Positions 23,166 through 34,638 of a DNA stretch of 64,000 nt are shown piece by piece. This stretch comes from Zygaena filipendulae (lineage: Eukaryota > Arthropoda > Insecta > Lepidoptera > Zygaenidae). The stretch lies in the NCBI GenBank assembly GCA_907165275.2, contig OU015666.1:3812001-3876000 (forward strand), given 5' to 3'. Below the pieces are notes generated by a model. It saw only the letters and a list, made by a program, of their open reading frames with translations. It searched no databases and had not been told where the DNA came from. Position numbers and translations under genes: made by a program. Each line of letters starts with the position of its first letter. The stretch's first letter is position 1.

Positions 23166-24049
23166 AAAGTGTGCTTGGTGGTGCTTGAGAGGAGTTAAAT
23201 ATAATGTCTTAGTACAATACAAAAACATGTAAATTATACATAAACCAAAACTGAGACATGACTAACAGGATATATGATTTTATGCATCCAATTTTTAACT
23301 CCACTATCTTCAACATGACTTAAAATTGTTTTAATCTTTTAAATTTAAATTGAAGTTTATTTATATCTTCATGTACCACTGGCCTGTGGTTTTGCTATTA
23401 TTATTGCCAATGCAATACCAATAATTCTTGTTCAACTTCAAGGTCATTAAAACAAATTCATTCATTGGTATGTAAACAGTTTCTATCTCTGCAATGTGAG
23501 AAGCTAAAATGATTGATTGATTTAATCTCATTGTACAATATCAACAATGAGAAAGTCGAGTCGAGTCAAGTCTATAATTATACAGACCTATCGAATTGAT
23601 TGATGATAATTGCCGCAAATGTTTACCGATATCGAAACGAATCGATTCCTATGAGACTGTTGCCTCAAGCCGTTCGGACCCGGAACCATCTCATTGAGAA
23701 TCGTTTTAATAAATTGTATTGCAATCCCTCTCATTCAATCTATAAGTATAATCAAAGTTCACTGGGAAACATTTTCTGGCATGAAACCTTTCCTTTCCTT
23801 TCTTATACAGCATATATTTCGTGCTAAGCTTACTGCTTGTGATTATTTATTGGAGCATAAAGCGATATAGAACTAAATAATAGTCGGACATCACACAGAG
23901 CATTTGACAAATAAAAAATATTATATTAAAAAGTAAAAAGAGGGAATATATCGGTATGTTCCTACACGCGCAATGGATAAAAATTAGAAATAAACAACAA
24001 AAAGTTATTAGAGAAACCATAAGGTTCGAATGAAACTTATCTATACATA

Positions 24050-24486
24050 TATTTTTTTTGTCCTGAATGACTGAAGGATCAACGCACAGCCTAAACCGCT
24101 GATCGTAGAGATCTGAAACTTGGAGGGTGTGTTCTTTGTATGACGTAGGCATCCGATAAGAATGGATTTTTGAAAATTCTACCCCTAAGGGGATGAAAAG
24201 GGGTTGCAAAGTTTGTATGAAACAATTCCGCGGGAACTTCGAAATTATCGCGGGTGAAACCGCGCGGGACAGCTAGTCTATACCTACATATAAAATGCTT
24301 TGTCCTAAATGACTGAAGGATCAACGCACAGCCTAAACCGCTGATCGTAGAGATCTGAAACTTGGAGGGTGTGTTCTTTGTATGACGAAGGCATCCGATA
24401 AGAAAAAAAAATTGAAAATTCAACTCCTTTAGGTGATTAAAAGGGGTTACAAAGTTTCCAAAGTGAAACCGCGCGGGACAGCTAGT
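24050..24486 (-). repeat. Tandem pair of family A-related repeats
   Basis: Two direct copies (about 24058-24276 and 24300-24486) share GTCCTGAATGACTGAAGGAT or its variant, ACGCACAGCCTAAACCGCTG, GGAGGGTGTGTTCTTTGTAT and GCGCGGGACAGCTAGT. A third, shorter copy is at 40295-40390. The two minus-strand frames here are read-throughs of the repeat. Confidence 0.7.
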
Positions 24487-25070
24487 GAATTTATAAAACC
24501 CCATAAAGAAATCTCCCTTGCCTATTGGAATTTCACTTCGTATAAATTATGCAATTTCAATCTTTGCTGAGCGATGACTACTCTTTTGCACTTTTTTATA
24601 CTATTAAGGTTATTTAATACACTCAATAATATTCAAATACAGCACTAATATTATAATAAATAATAAGTAATTCTCATCTTAAGGCATTTAAATTGCAGAG
24701 CTCTATCGAGTATTAGCAAATTAAATTTTAATCCTGTCGGTACATTACAGTGGATCTGCTTGTTATGACTGTGAATAAATAATGTATAATATATATTAAA
24801 TATTAAAATATAATTACTTGGCAACCATCGTTGAGTATACAGCGGATACTTGCGCACCCACGCCGCGTATTATTTAGGTCACGTGAAGTGAGGGTAAAGG
24901 TTTTGATGAAATTTTCATTTCGTTTACCTACCTAATATCTTTTGCCTTATTTTTCCGATGCTCAGGTGTAGTAGTTTGCGGACGACGCTTATGTAAAATT
25001 GGAAGCTTATATACAGAGAAATAAAACTCGTGAAACATGGTAAAACCTGGTTGGTTATAGAAAAAAAAAA

Positions 25071-25435
25071 TTTCATTACTCATACTCGGAAAGTAGGTCT
25101 GAAGTTGCCTGAGAAGCGGGTTGAAAGTAACACTTTTCAGCCCTAGGGAGAATCGCTCTCAAATGACAGCTAGATACTGCAGAAACTCAAGTTTTTTTTT
25201 ATTTCATAGGGGGCATACTTACTGGCCAGTAGCACACCTAATGGTTGATTTATGTAAAATAAAATTCACTCATTTTTTTCTTTAGCTAATTCCTATTTTT
25301 ATTTTGACTTTCCTTGCATTCGTAATGAAAAGCACAGTGTTATCCTCGGGAGAAAGACTTATTTAGTCCCTCGATCTATTGGCGTAACCCCGTCTCGGGA
25401 CTAAATAAGTTACTTTCACCCCTAGGATAACAATG
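25071..25435 (-). mobile_element. Family D MITE, inverted, internally shortened copy
   Basis: Both ends of the 5941-6555 element are present in reverse: CATTACTCATACTCGGAAAG and CTGAGAAGCGGGTTGAAAGT on the left, TTACTTTCACCCCTAGGATA on the right. The middle is shorter and partly replaced. Confidence 0.65.
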
Positions 25436-25994
25436 TACTATAGGTAGTAGGTACCTACCATAGGTATTTTTGCTATACCTACTTTTTTTTTCTTTTTCTG
25501 TGCGTCTAAAACCGGAAATATTATCAGTAGGTACGAAAAATTTACAAAATTTATTTATTTCTTATATTAGGAACTTTTGCGGACGCAGGCAGAACAATTC
25601 GCCAAAGTTTTATCACAATCGGATCAATGATTTAGGAATGTATAGACCACAAACATACAAACATTAATTTTTATTTAAGTATAAAAAAGATAATATAGTG
25701 ATCACAATTTTTTAACCATCTTTTTTTTCTCAGTTCTCGGTTCTGCCCTCGGGAACTTTTAAAAAAGTACCTATATTAATATGTACCTCCAGACCCAGAC
25801 CCAAGCAAAATTCTATCTGTGAATCTTATACATATGACATCTAAATTAGTGCCAAATATACAAAGATCTAAGTGACCAAATGTCCAAACATAGTACGAGT
25901 CCAAATGTCCAAACGTAGTAGTAAATAATGAACATTGATACCTACATAAAATGGTAGCTAGTTAACTGATCAGTACTAGTATAGTATTCTATTA
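25436..25994. other. Intronic stretch, LINE-like fragment
   Basis: About 25560-25680 (GCAGAACAATTCGCCAAAGT, TTATCACAATCGGATCAATG) resembles the fragment near 22800-22850. Near 25870-25920 the phrase AAATGTCCAAAC occurs twice. No gene is supported. Confidence 0.4.
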
Positions 25995-26378
25995 TCCCAC
26001 CAAAACATAAATGTAAAAAAGGAAAGCCAAGTTCAATACAAAAATTATGCTTGACTGGGTTTCGCCGCAAAAAGAATGGAGATCTAAATGAGTGCCAAGT
26101 TATTTGAAAAGATCTTAAAGTAGGTTAAATTTGACTTGGCCAGTTTTCATTACATCAGTCATTTTATAAAGTTATTAAACATATATATATATATATATAT
26201 ATATTTTAATTCTGATAAAAACTGGCCAAGTCAAATCTAAACTACTTTAAGATCTCACATTTTTAAATAACTCGGCACTCATTTAGATCTCCATTCTTTT
26301 TGCGGCGAAGCCCACAGTCAAGCATAATTTTTGTATTGAACTTGGCTCTCCTTTTTTACATTTATGTTTTTGGTGGGA
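25995..26378. mobile_element. Foldback element with AT microsatellite at its centre
   Basis: Left arm about 25995-26150 and right arm about 26215-26378 are inverted copies with scattered differences. Outer ends are TCCCACCAAAACATAAATGT and its complement. A run of AT dinucleotides (about 26180-26205) lies between the arms. TTA flanks both sides (25992-25994 and 26379-26381), compatible with a 3-bp target duplication. Related ends occur at 29497-30061 and 63784-64000. Confidence 0.72.
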
Positions 26379-26539
26379 TTATCATTACTTTTTGTATAGA
26401 ATATAAAAAAATACGCACTAAACAACACACCATTGGCCGGTTGTTTAGTGCGTATACAAGTTTTTTGTATGGGGACACCACTTATTTTTTGTCTTTATTT
26501 ATTTTTAGATTTTTTCCTATGCTTATACACAATTACCGA

Positions 26540-26862
26540 GCTGGATTCCAAATTTCATCCTTCTAGGTCATCTGGAAGTAGGTTAGATTTAGGTACTATA
26601 TGTCAGTCAGTCAGTGCTAAAATTTACGACTTTTTGACCTTCATATCTTTATAACCGTTTGAGCTAGCTTCATGAAATTTGGGCTTCTACATATCTTTAT
26701 GGATATAATTAAACACACGTAGTTTTATGTGTTCACGTTAAAGAGGTTTTGAGTTATAGAAGGGTAAAAAGTGGCACCAAGTGGTTCGTGTAATATTACA
26801 CTCGGCGCTAGCTAGCCAGTTCCTTTGCTTGAACTTGGCTGGACACGCTGCCGCGTGTCTAG
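26540..26862 (+). mobile_element. Helitron-like non-autonomous element (family C), 3' end intact
   Basis: The right end carries a perfect 7-bp hairpin, GACACGC-TGCC-GCGTGTC (26842-26859), followed by CTAG (26859-26862), as in Helitron-type 3' ends (hairpin then CTRR). Just inside it, GGTTCGTGTAATATTACACT matches three minus-oriented copies at 60.9-63.5 kb. The left end is approximate. The type is inferred from the terminal structure. Confidence 0.55.
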
Positions 26863-28812
26863 ATCTGTGTCAGTACGATGTGATTCTCAAGGTCTTTTTA
26901 CCATATTTTGTTCTTTTTTTATATTGAACACCTTTGAATGTTACTTTATTAGTTTCTAACAACTTGTAATACTGCTTTTCCCTCTAGTCACATTTATGTC
27001 GCTGAAAGAATCGATGGTAAGGCCTCTGTCCGTCTAATCAACGTTCCCACGTATTTATCAGATTTATGACTATGCGTGACTACACTCGTCCCTCAAAACT
27101 GGATTTTATTCAATGTCGACTCTATATGAACCACAATTAGGTATATTTCACTAAGCAACACATTTGAATATTTGTCGTGTTCGTTTTGTGTAATCCTGAA
27201 ATTAGAATTGGCTAAACTAATCAAAAGATCATTTTTTTATGTTTAAGGGATATTATATAAACGTGACGATGAACACTTTGTATGACGAAGTTGTGTTTAT
27301 CTATACTTTTAGAATAAATTACATAATGTTATAGATTGAAATTCGAATCCATTGACGTATATCGTGAACATGTGTTCATTATTTTGGTGTACAATAAAGA
27401 GTATTCTGTTCTACTTATTCTATTCTATATATCAAATAATAATCCTTGGACATTATCACAGTGCCACCTGGTCCCAAACTAAACAGAGTTTGTACTATGG
27501 GTAGGGGTCGGGGAGCGTTTTTGTTGTAAATACATAGGTATGTACCTACATTATGTTGACTTACTGAAAGTAAGTTTACCCACAGGGACCGAGCCTTCGA
27601 CACCTGGCCTAGTGGTCAGTTTCTTTAACAACTAGGCTGACGATGGTGTCAAAATTTCATTTATGTCGGTTGTATGTGCAAATACTACAGAAAGTAAATA
27701 AAGCAATAACGTCGTAAAAGTGTGTTGAATCAAACAGACCATGGTTTATTGGTTGAACCTTGATGGGATTCTTCACTAAGCTAAGAATTTTTTAAACATT
27801 TCACTCAAATTTTATTCTAAAATTTTATACTAAAGTAGCTGGGCGTAATTTATTTATTTATATATATATATATTTAGTAGCTCGATACAATCTAACTTGT
27901 GCTATTAACACCACCTGCATTAATAAGTACACATTATGTTGTAGATTTAACTTAAATTACGTTAGAAGTACCTAGATATAACAGTTAATTGATGCAATAG
28001 AGAAAAATTTCAGCACGCATTGAACTTACAGTCCAATCTATATGTATGATATGTCTATTTCAAGTAGGTAGCTACGTATTTAAAAGACGGATTGCAAACA
28101 CGCTCCATTCACATTCTTATGTTGCAGATATCGAAAAACGATTTAGCGTGTCTTCAACTCTTCAGGCACGATAATACCTACCTATATTTTATAATATATA
28201 CGCATAACCTGTAATATTAGATACATACCGCTGTTAATCGTAAATAACCGTAAAAGGAAAAATGTGCACCTTGCAATTATTAAGTCATATCTGGGGGCAC
28301 GGCAGTGCCCCCGCCAAGTCGAGCAACAAAAGCGGCACGGCCGTACTATCCTTTTCTCGAAGCAATTCAGGCCATTTTCGACCCCCTATAACTTCGTTGT
28401 GGATAAAACTAGAAGCCTGAATCTTTAGTAAACAAGCAGGTATTGTATAAAGACGGTATAATTTAAATTTCATTCGATTTGAACCAGTAGTTTAAGAATT
28501 ATAACTAGTCAAAGTTTCTTAATTTTGTAGGTCACTCACTCACTCACTCACTCACTCACTCACTGACCGATCATCAAAATTCTAAGGCACTTCTAGCAGA
28601 CATAGAAGTTTGAAATTTAGAATACAATTAGTGTTTATTGTATAAATCAAGGAAAAATTAAAATATTTAGCAATTTCGGTCCAGTTTTCTAGATACACTA
28701 ACTGCATAAATAACTTTGTAATCCGATATAAATGTATGGAATTACAAAGTTATATATGCAGTTATATGTACCAACTGCACAAATAACTTTGTAATCCCAT
28801 ATAAATATATGA
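26863..28812. other. Intronic stretch with small repeat tails
   Basis: A LINE tail fragment lies at 27375-27430 (TTTTGGTGTACAATAAAGAG). A SINE-like CCTGGCCTAGTGGTCAG lies at 27603-27619. A TCAC tetranucleotide array of about eight units is at 28531-28563. About 28283-28380 is mildly G+C-rich, with no motif in its minus-strand frame. Confidence 0.4.
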
Positions 28813-29250
28813 GACTAGCTGTTCCCCGCGGTTTCACCCGCGTTAATTTCGGAGATCCCGCGGGAATTCAGAGATGCAAAGTAGTTAGTACCCTATATCC
28901 CTAGGTTTTCTTTACCCCTGACAACGTGCATGCAAAATTTCATGAGATTTCACCAGCGTTAATTTCGGAGATCCTTCGGGAATTCCGAGATAAAATTACC
29001 CTAATCTGAATGCTGCAACGATTTTCATGAAATTTTGTATACAGGGGATTTCGGGGGCCATAAATCGATCTAGCTAGGATTCATTTCTGGAATTCCCGCG
29101 CGAACTCTGATATCAACGCGGGTGAATTAATTATTGCATACTACACGTTGTCAAGGGTACAGGAAAGGTCATAGGGTAGTACTTTTATCTCAGAATACCC
29201 GCGGGATCTCCGAAATTAACGTGGGTTAAACCGCGGGGAACAGCTATTTA
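28813..29250. repeat. Head-to-head family A pair
   Basis: The left part is plus-oriented (CTAGCTGTTCCCCGCGGTTT, then a partial second start). The right part is minus-oriented (ACGTTGTCAAGGGTACAGGA to AAACCGCGGGGAACAGCTAT). The outer ends are therefore inverted copies. Confidence 0.65.
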
Positions 29251-29496
29251 AGCCGTTGCCCAGATATTAATAAATAATAATAATAATTGTAGCTATAGTT
29301 ACCTACCTAGATATAAAGTGTAGATACATAGTTACCTAGACATAATTATGTTCAAAGGTACAATGGTCAACGGAATGAAAAAGCAAGAATGGGGCATGTG
29401 TTTATATATATTATAAAGTTGTACCAAAATCTTTCAAGTTATTAAAGTAGACTAAATTGCTCAAAGGAGGAAGACCATTTACAAAAAGAAATGAGA

Positions 29497-30061
29497 TCCC
29501 ATCAAAAACAAACTTGTAAAAAAGTCCAAGTCTCGCAACTCACTTCTTCTACAGTAAAAAGTTGTGAGATCAATGTAATACCAAGTCGGTTAATTTATTC
29601 AGTGCCTACTTAAGGGTCCTTGTCTAAAGTTATCATGTTATAAGCTAATCTAATAACATTTTATAGTGACCATATCAAATTTAAAAACCTTTTATGTTTT
29701 AAATAGATTGATTGGCTTGGCGATCACGTGAAAACACAATGTATCTCACAAGTAATACATATTATAATTAAATTAGATTATTTAGAACCATAATTATGTA
29801 TTACATGTGAGATATATTGTGTTTTCACGTGATCGCCAAGCCAATCAATCTATTTAAAACATAAAAGGTTTTTAAATTTGATATGGTCACTATAAAATGT
29901 TATTAGATTAGCTTATAACATGATAACTTTAGACAGAAGGACCCTTAAGTAGGCACTGAATAAATTAACCGACTTGGTATTACATTGATCTCACAACTTT
30001 TTACTGTAGAAGAAGTGAGTTGCGAGACTTGGACTTTTTTACAAGTTTGTTTTTGATGGGA
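29497..30061. mobile_element. Very recent long foldback element, arms about 266 bp
   Basis: Left arm 29497-29763 and right arm 29796-30061 are reverse complements with, by eye, two substitutions and one 2-bp indel, around an A+T-rich spacer of about 32 bp. The ends are TCCCATCAAAAACAAACTTG. No frame codes for a transposase. Transcripts crossing it would fold into a long, nearly perfect double strand. The terminal TCCCA-CAAAA block relates it to the elements at 25995 and 63784. Confidence 0.85.
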
Positions 30062-30873
30062 TATTGTATTACAAGTACGAGAAATTTAATTTATAAGTTT
30101 AAAATAAAGTATTTTTAATATTAAAGTTAATAAATTCTTAAAGTGAAATGGCTGTTATATGAACTGACAGATAGACGGACATACGGACACACGTTCTGTT
30201 GCGATTTGGCGATGGAACTCTAAAAACATTTTTTTGATAAACCGACACCAACGAATTAGTTAAGAAGAAGAGTTTCTGTTTATGTACTGTAGAGAGTTAA
30301 ACCAACCTGTTTCATATGAGCCGATACGTTGGTGTAAGTCCAAAATCTTTCAACAAAAAGGGAACCGAAACACAAAAGTATTATTGTTGTTAGAGTAACA
30401 AAGGACGACCAAAATTAAAGTACTTCCACACAAAATCCCTTCAAATAGAATAAGAAACTATTACATACATACAATAGAGTAGGTAAATCTGATAAATATA
30501 TGCATTCATCCGTAAATCCTTTTATACGAATACCTACTCATTGCTTTGAATTAGCTATATCGTGTTGTGTAGCTTTGTGTGGTATACTAGTGTAGCAGCT
30601 GAGGGCAGACCCTGAGAGTGTGACCGTCTCTCCACCGATGTACCAACGGCTCTAGGACACTCGACCTCAAGAGTCAACACTCCAATCTCAAGACTCTAGC
30701 TTGCGGTCAAACAAACATTTTTCACTCACTGTTTTTGTTACATCAAATATTTATGTTACACGGTGACTCCATATTAAATTATGGTATTATTTCTATTGCA
30801 TTAGAATATTATGTAAGAATACGAATAAAACTAGTGAAACCTCAATAATTATAAATTTGAATATATATGTAAA
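30062..30873. other. Intronic stretch, no gene supported
   Basis: A LINE-like phrase (GATAGACGGACATACGGACA) is near 30172. A G+C-richer patch of unknown nature is at about 30600-30710. Nothing coding was found. Confidence 0.4.
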
Positions 30874-31333
30874 CTAGCTGTCCCCCGCGATTTCATCCGC
30901 GGTAATTTCGGAGTTCCCGCGGAAGTTGCGGGAAAAAAGTACTCTATGTCCTTCAGTTCCCGAGGGAATTCCGGGATAAAAACTATCCTATCTTTTAAGT
31001 TGGACCATATTATAAATGGTTGCAAAATTTTATCAAAATCCGTTCAGTAGTTTCGGAGTCCATCGCAGCAAACAACGTGACACTTGATTTATATATATTA
31101 GACTAGCTGTCCCCCGCGATTTCATACGCGGTAATTTCGAAGTTCCTGCGGAGGTTGCGGGGAAAAAGTACTCAATGTCCTTCAGTTTCCGCGGGAATTC
31201 CGGGATAAAAACTATCCTATCTTTTAAGTTGGACCATATTACAAATGGTTTGCAAAATTTTATCAAAATCCGTTCAGTAGTTTCGGAGTCCATCGCGGAC
31301 AAACAACGTGACACGTGATTTATATATATTAGA
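30874..31333 (+). repeat. Two tandem 229-bp family A units
   Basis: Units begin at CTAGCTGTCCCCCGCGATTT (30874 and 31103). Both continue GGGATAAAAACTATCCTATC, CCGTTCAGTAGTTTCGGAGT and AACAACGTGACAC, ending in TTTATATATATTAGA. The units are almost identical, and the same arrangement recurs at 49902-50455. Confidence 0.75.
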
Positions 31334-32145
31334 TATTAAGATTTATATTGAAAACTATTTTCGCCTACTTTTTCCAAAGGTGACTTAATATTAAAAGGGA
31401 ATAAATTCATTTAAGTAGACATCAATTTGTTGTTTCTGGTTGATGGGATTCTAAAAAAAAGATGTTTTTTATTGATCTTGGGTATGTTTTATACTATTTT
31501 AAAACTATATTTTTAAAGCTTCTTATAAGCCAAGCAAAGACTTAATGATAGAATGGCCTTTTAAAAAATATGACTGTAATAAAAAGTAATATCTCTCGCA
31601 CAATGATTCTGAAATCTTTTGTTCGAGCAATGCCCGAGGCTGCGGCAAAAATACAACCGCCCGCCATTCAAACGAAGCCAACCTCGGGATTGTGTACGGC
31701 ACGACTTGATTTTTCTGATTTTCATAAACTTTTGCGAGTTGATTGGAAGCCCCTTTTTGTATTAATTCATTGTAGTACTAGTTCTTCTAGTTCTTCTAGT
31801 TCGGGATTTCCTTGGCTGATAGCGATTTTGTTCGTAGTGATAGTGATAGAATCTGTTGACACACCAATAATTAAAGGGACGAGCAGGACTGTCAAACTAT
31901 TACTAAAGTCTATTACTTAAGTGATTTTGTATTTTTCTACAAAAATTATTGTGTGTCTCACCAATAAACAGCAATAAGAGAAAACAATAAATCAAATTAA
32001 ACTTAGGTACTCAGGTATATAACACTTAGGTACTTAGGTATATAACGAAATTTTGAATGACCTTTTCTTCTCATATAAAGCATTAAGAAAAAATATTTTT
32101 AAATATGTATAAATTCTTTTCTTTCTTTTCTTTCCAAAAAAGCGA
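31334..32145. other. Intronic stretch with an unassigned 116-codon frame
   Basis: A plus-strand frame at 31570-31920 has a serine run encoded by AGTTCTTCT repeats (31781-31803) and a hydrophobic tail. It has no recognisable domain, no clear promoter and no splice context. I do not call it a gene. Confidence 0.35.
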
Positions 32146-32379
32146 ATACGAGATCTCAGACCAAATAAAAACTAAAGACGGGACGTCTCGAACAACGAAG
32201 TGAAGTTGCGTACTATGCATGTGGTGATTAGGAAAGTGTATGGATTTGCGAAGTCTTTTTCTTATAAGTGTGTGCGTGTTTCTGTGTACGTGCACGGCGA
32301 TGGTGTCTTTTTCCTGATGGCTTCACTTGTTTGCTCACGTGTTCCGTCTTTAGTTTTTATTTGGTCTGAGTACGAGATA
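32146..32379. mobile_element. Small foldback/MITE, about 60-bp arms
   Basis: GATCTCAGACCAAATAAAAA with CTAAAGACGGGAC (left arm about 32146-32207) is mirrored by GTTCCGTCTTTAGTTTTTAT with TTGGTCTGAGTACGAGAT (right arm about 32320-32379). The arms are imperfect, indicating some age. Confidence 0.6.
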
Positions 32380-33549
32380 GAAACTTCGTGATTATGTTCT
32401 CTTTGGCCAAGCTATATACAATAATAAAATAGTTGAAATCAGTTAATACCATTTTCTATTATATTTTATGATACCTAGTTTTATATTATCTAGGTGCCCA
32501 TGAACCAATAAGACATCCGTACTGGCAAGTTTAGGCTGATAAATATCATACCGCAAATTACTGGCAGGGCTAAATTGGCTTGAGGCCAACAGAGCCGCAA
32601 TGATGTCTTGCTTTGAAGGCAAGTGTTGGTAGGTCAACGAGCTGATTATATAGTACCTAAACATTGTCGATGAGTTATACCTAGTCAGTAATTGCAACTT
32701 ATACTGACTAAGTAGGTACCTACCTACAAGGTTAGTCGAAAAGGGTAAGGGAAGAGTGACATATAAAGTACCTAGATACATTATTGTCAATTACTTTTAC
32801 TTGAAAACTTGAAATTTTATTGCAATTTTTGCAAAAATTGTAAAAACCCAATTTTACATTTTCAAATCTTAGCTTCGAACGTTAGAGGTGCTTAAACTCT
32901 TCTAGACAAGAAAATAACTATAAAACATACGTACAGGCGAATATAGAATCTCATCCATTTTTGCAATCAATCGTTAATCCTGTTCACAAGTGAGGGTGAA
33001 ATTGTGTAGGTAATACACATTAAAAAAAACCGTAGATAAATTATTTTTGAAAATATTTTTTTTATTCATTCAGCAAAACAAAATAATCTTAAGATACCGG
33101 ACGCGCGGTGATGTGTGTGTAAAGCGATTGAGTGGCAAGCGCCTTCATAGGTTGTTTTGTTTTTGATTGATCGATTTATTTTTATATTTTTTATTTTATG
33201 AAAATATTTATAACGGTATATACTTTCAACTCTGTAAATATTTGCAGCTAATTTTGCCAGACCTTACTTACCACATATTATACGCACACATACGCCAAAG
33301 AATGTATATGGGTACATCAAACCGGCCGAAGTAATCACGAAATTCAGGCGAACGAAACCATGAGCTACCTAAGTAGTAAGTACGTTCTATAATTTTTTGA
33401 CAATATTTCTTATGTATGTATTTTTTTTTTGTGATATTTGATTTTTTGACTTTTTGTGTATCTGCGGACTTCAAATAACAACTAATTTTTTTAAACCGCA
33501 GATACACCGATTTGTTTGTCTTCAAAGTAAACTTTGCAGATGTTGTATT
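32380..33549. other. Intronic stretch, no supported gene
   Basis: A 115-codon minus-strand frame at 32443-32790 has no family features that I recognise, and its plus-strand sequence (ACATCCGTACTGGCAAGTTT) looks repeat-like. Nothing else is visible. Confidence 0.35.
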
Positions 33550-33772
33550 TTAAGATCCTACTAATATTATAAACGCGAAAGTTTGTAACAATGGATGGAT
33601 GGATGGATGTTTGTTACTCTTTCACGCAAAAACTACTGGATGGATTTAAATGAAACATTACAGTAGTAAAGCTTATATACACCAGATTAACACATAGGGT
33701 GCTTTTTATCCCGGAATTTCCGCGGGAACTCTGAAATTAACGCGGGTTAAACCGCGGGGCACAACGAGTACT
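33550..33772 (-). repeat. Family A copy with GGAT run
   Basis: From TACTAATATTATAAACGCGA through four GGAT units and TCTTTCACGCAAAAACTACT to GGTTAAACCGCGGGGCACAA. Confidence 0.7.
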
Positions 33773-34042
33773 GTATAAATTGACTATTTCCTCTATCTAT
33801 GTACTTACTAACCTACATTTTACTGTTAAGATGGATTTCAAGAATATAGGCAAATTGGTTTCTAATATTGACTTTGGAATACAAACACGCACAGGTTAAA
33901 CACATAAACCTCTATTTAAGAGATCGTTATACCCTTTAGTACAAGTTGGTAGCTAATACGAGTATGAGAAACATAGTGTTCTGGTAATCGTCTATGCTAG
34001 TACAAGTAATTTAACAAAAGTAAAACTTCAAAAATATAATAA

Positions 34043-34262
34043 ACTAGCTGTCCCCGCGGTTTCACCCGCAGTAATTCCGGAGTTCTCGTGGAAATTTCGA
34101 GTTGAAAAAAACACTATGTCACTCAAGACTATACAGTAGCTTCATATAAGTGAAAAATTTTTCAAAATCGGATTTAGATTTAGAGAGATTACCCTCCATA
34201 AAGTCATACACTCACAAACGCACAGTTCTAATACTTTACCGCTTTATAATATTGGCATAGAT
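34043..34262 (+). repeat. Family A, short subfamily
   Basis: CTAGCTGTCCCCGCGGTTTC and ACTATGTCACTCAAGACTAT lead to TTTATAATATTGGCATAGAT. Close relatives are at 11640-11745 and 59150-59430. Confidence 0.7.
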
Positions 34263-34317
34263 GTCTACACTTCTATACTTATTAAATAAAACAGTAGATT
34301 CCGCGTGTCTGCACATA

Positions 34318-34638
34318 GGCTAGTTTCCTGGGTAAAAAAATCAAAATTCTATTTAGTCCGTCAGTTAGATAATAAAAAAATAAAAGACACGTATTTTTTG
34401 CTTTTTTAAAATAATGGAAATATGCATAGATAAAGCGCATTAAAGTTTAGGGTGGGGGACTCGTGATGTCACAGCTCGCTATAACGTGCGAACAAACTGT
34501 AGCGAGGCGTGACGTCATGTGAAATTTCGACTTGATATATCTCCGTTATTTTTTGGTTACATAAAAAAAAAAATACGTGTCCAATATTTTTTAATAATCT
34601 ACAAAACGGACTAAAAAAGAAAATTTAGGAAACTAGCC
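34318..34638. mobile_element. Family B MITE copy 3, best-defined ends
   Basis: GGCTAGTTTCCT and AGGAAACTAGCC are perfect inverted termini (the match extends to 15 bp, 34315-34329 and 34627-34641). TA stands on both sides, compatible with a TA target duplication, although it could belong to the palindrome. Internal TTTAGTCCGTCAGTTAGATA and CTACAAAACGGACTAAAAAA are inverted partners. One TGACGTCA remains (34510-34517); its partner has decayed to TGATGTCA. Confidence 0.78.

Noticed and set aside
28531..28563. CRISPR-like or telomere-like array
   Set aside because: It is a simple TCAC tetranucleotide microsatellite with no spacers. No CRISPR array exists in this eukaryotic window.
31570..31920. 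116-codon plus-strand frame with a serine run
   Set aside because: No homologous motif, splice site or promoter was recognised; the serine run is a short AGTTCTTCT repeat.
32443..32790. 115-codon minus-strand frame
   Set aside because: No recognisable domain, no signal or promoter; its DNA looks like an interspersed repeat.
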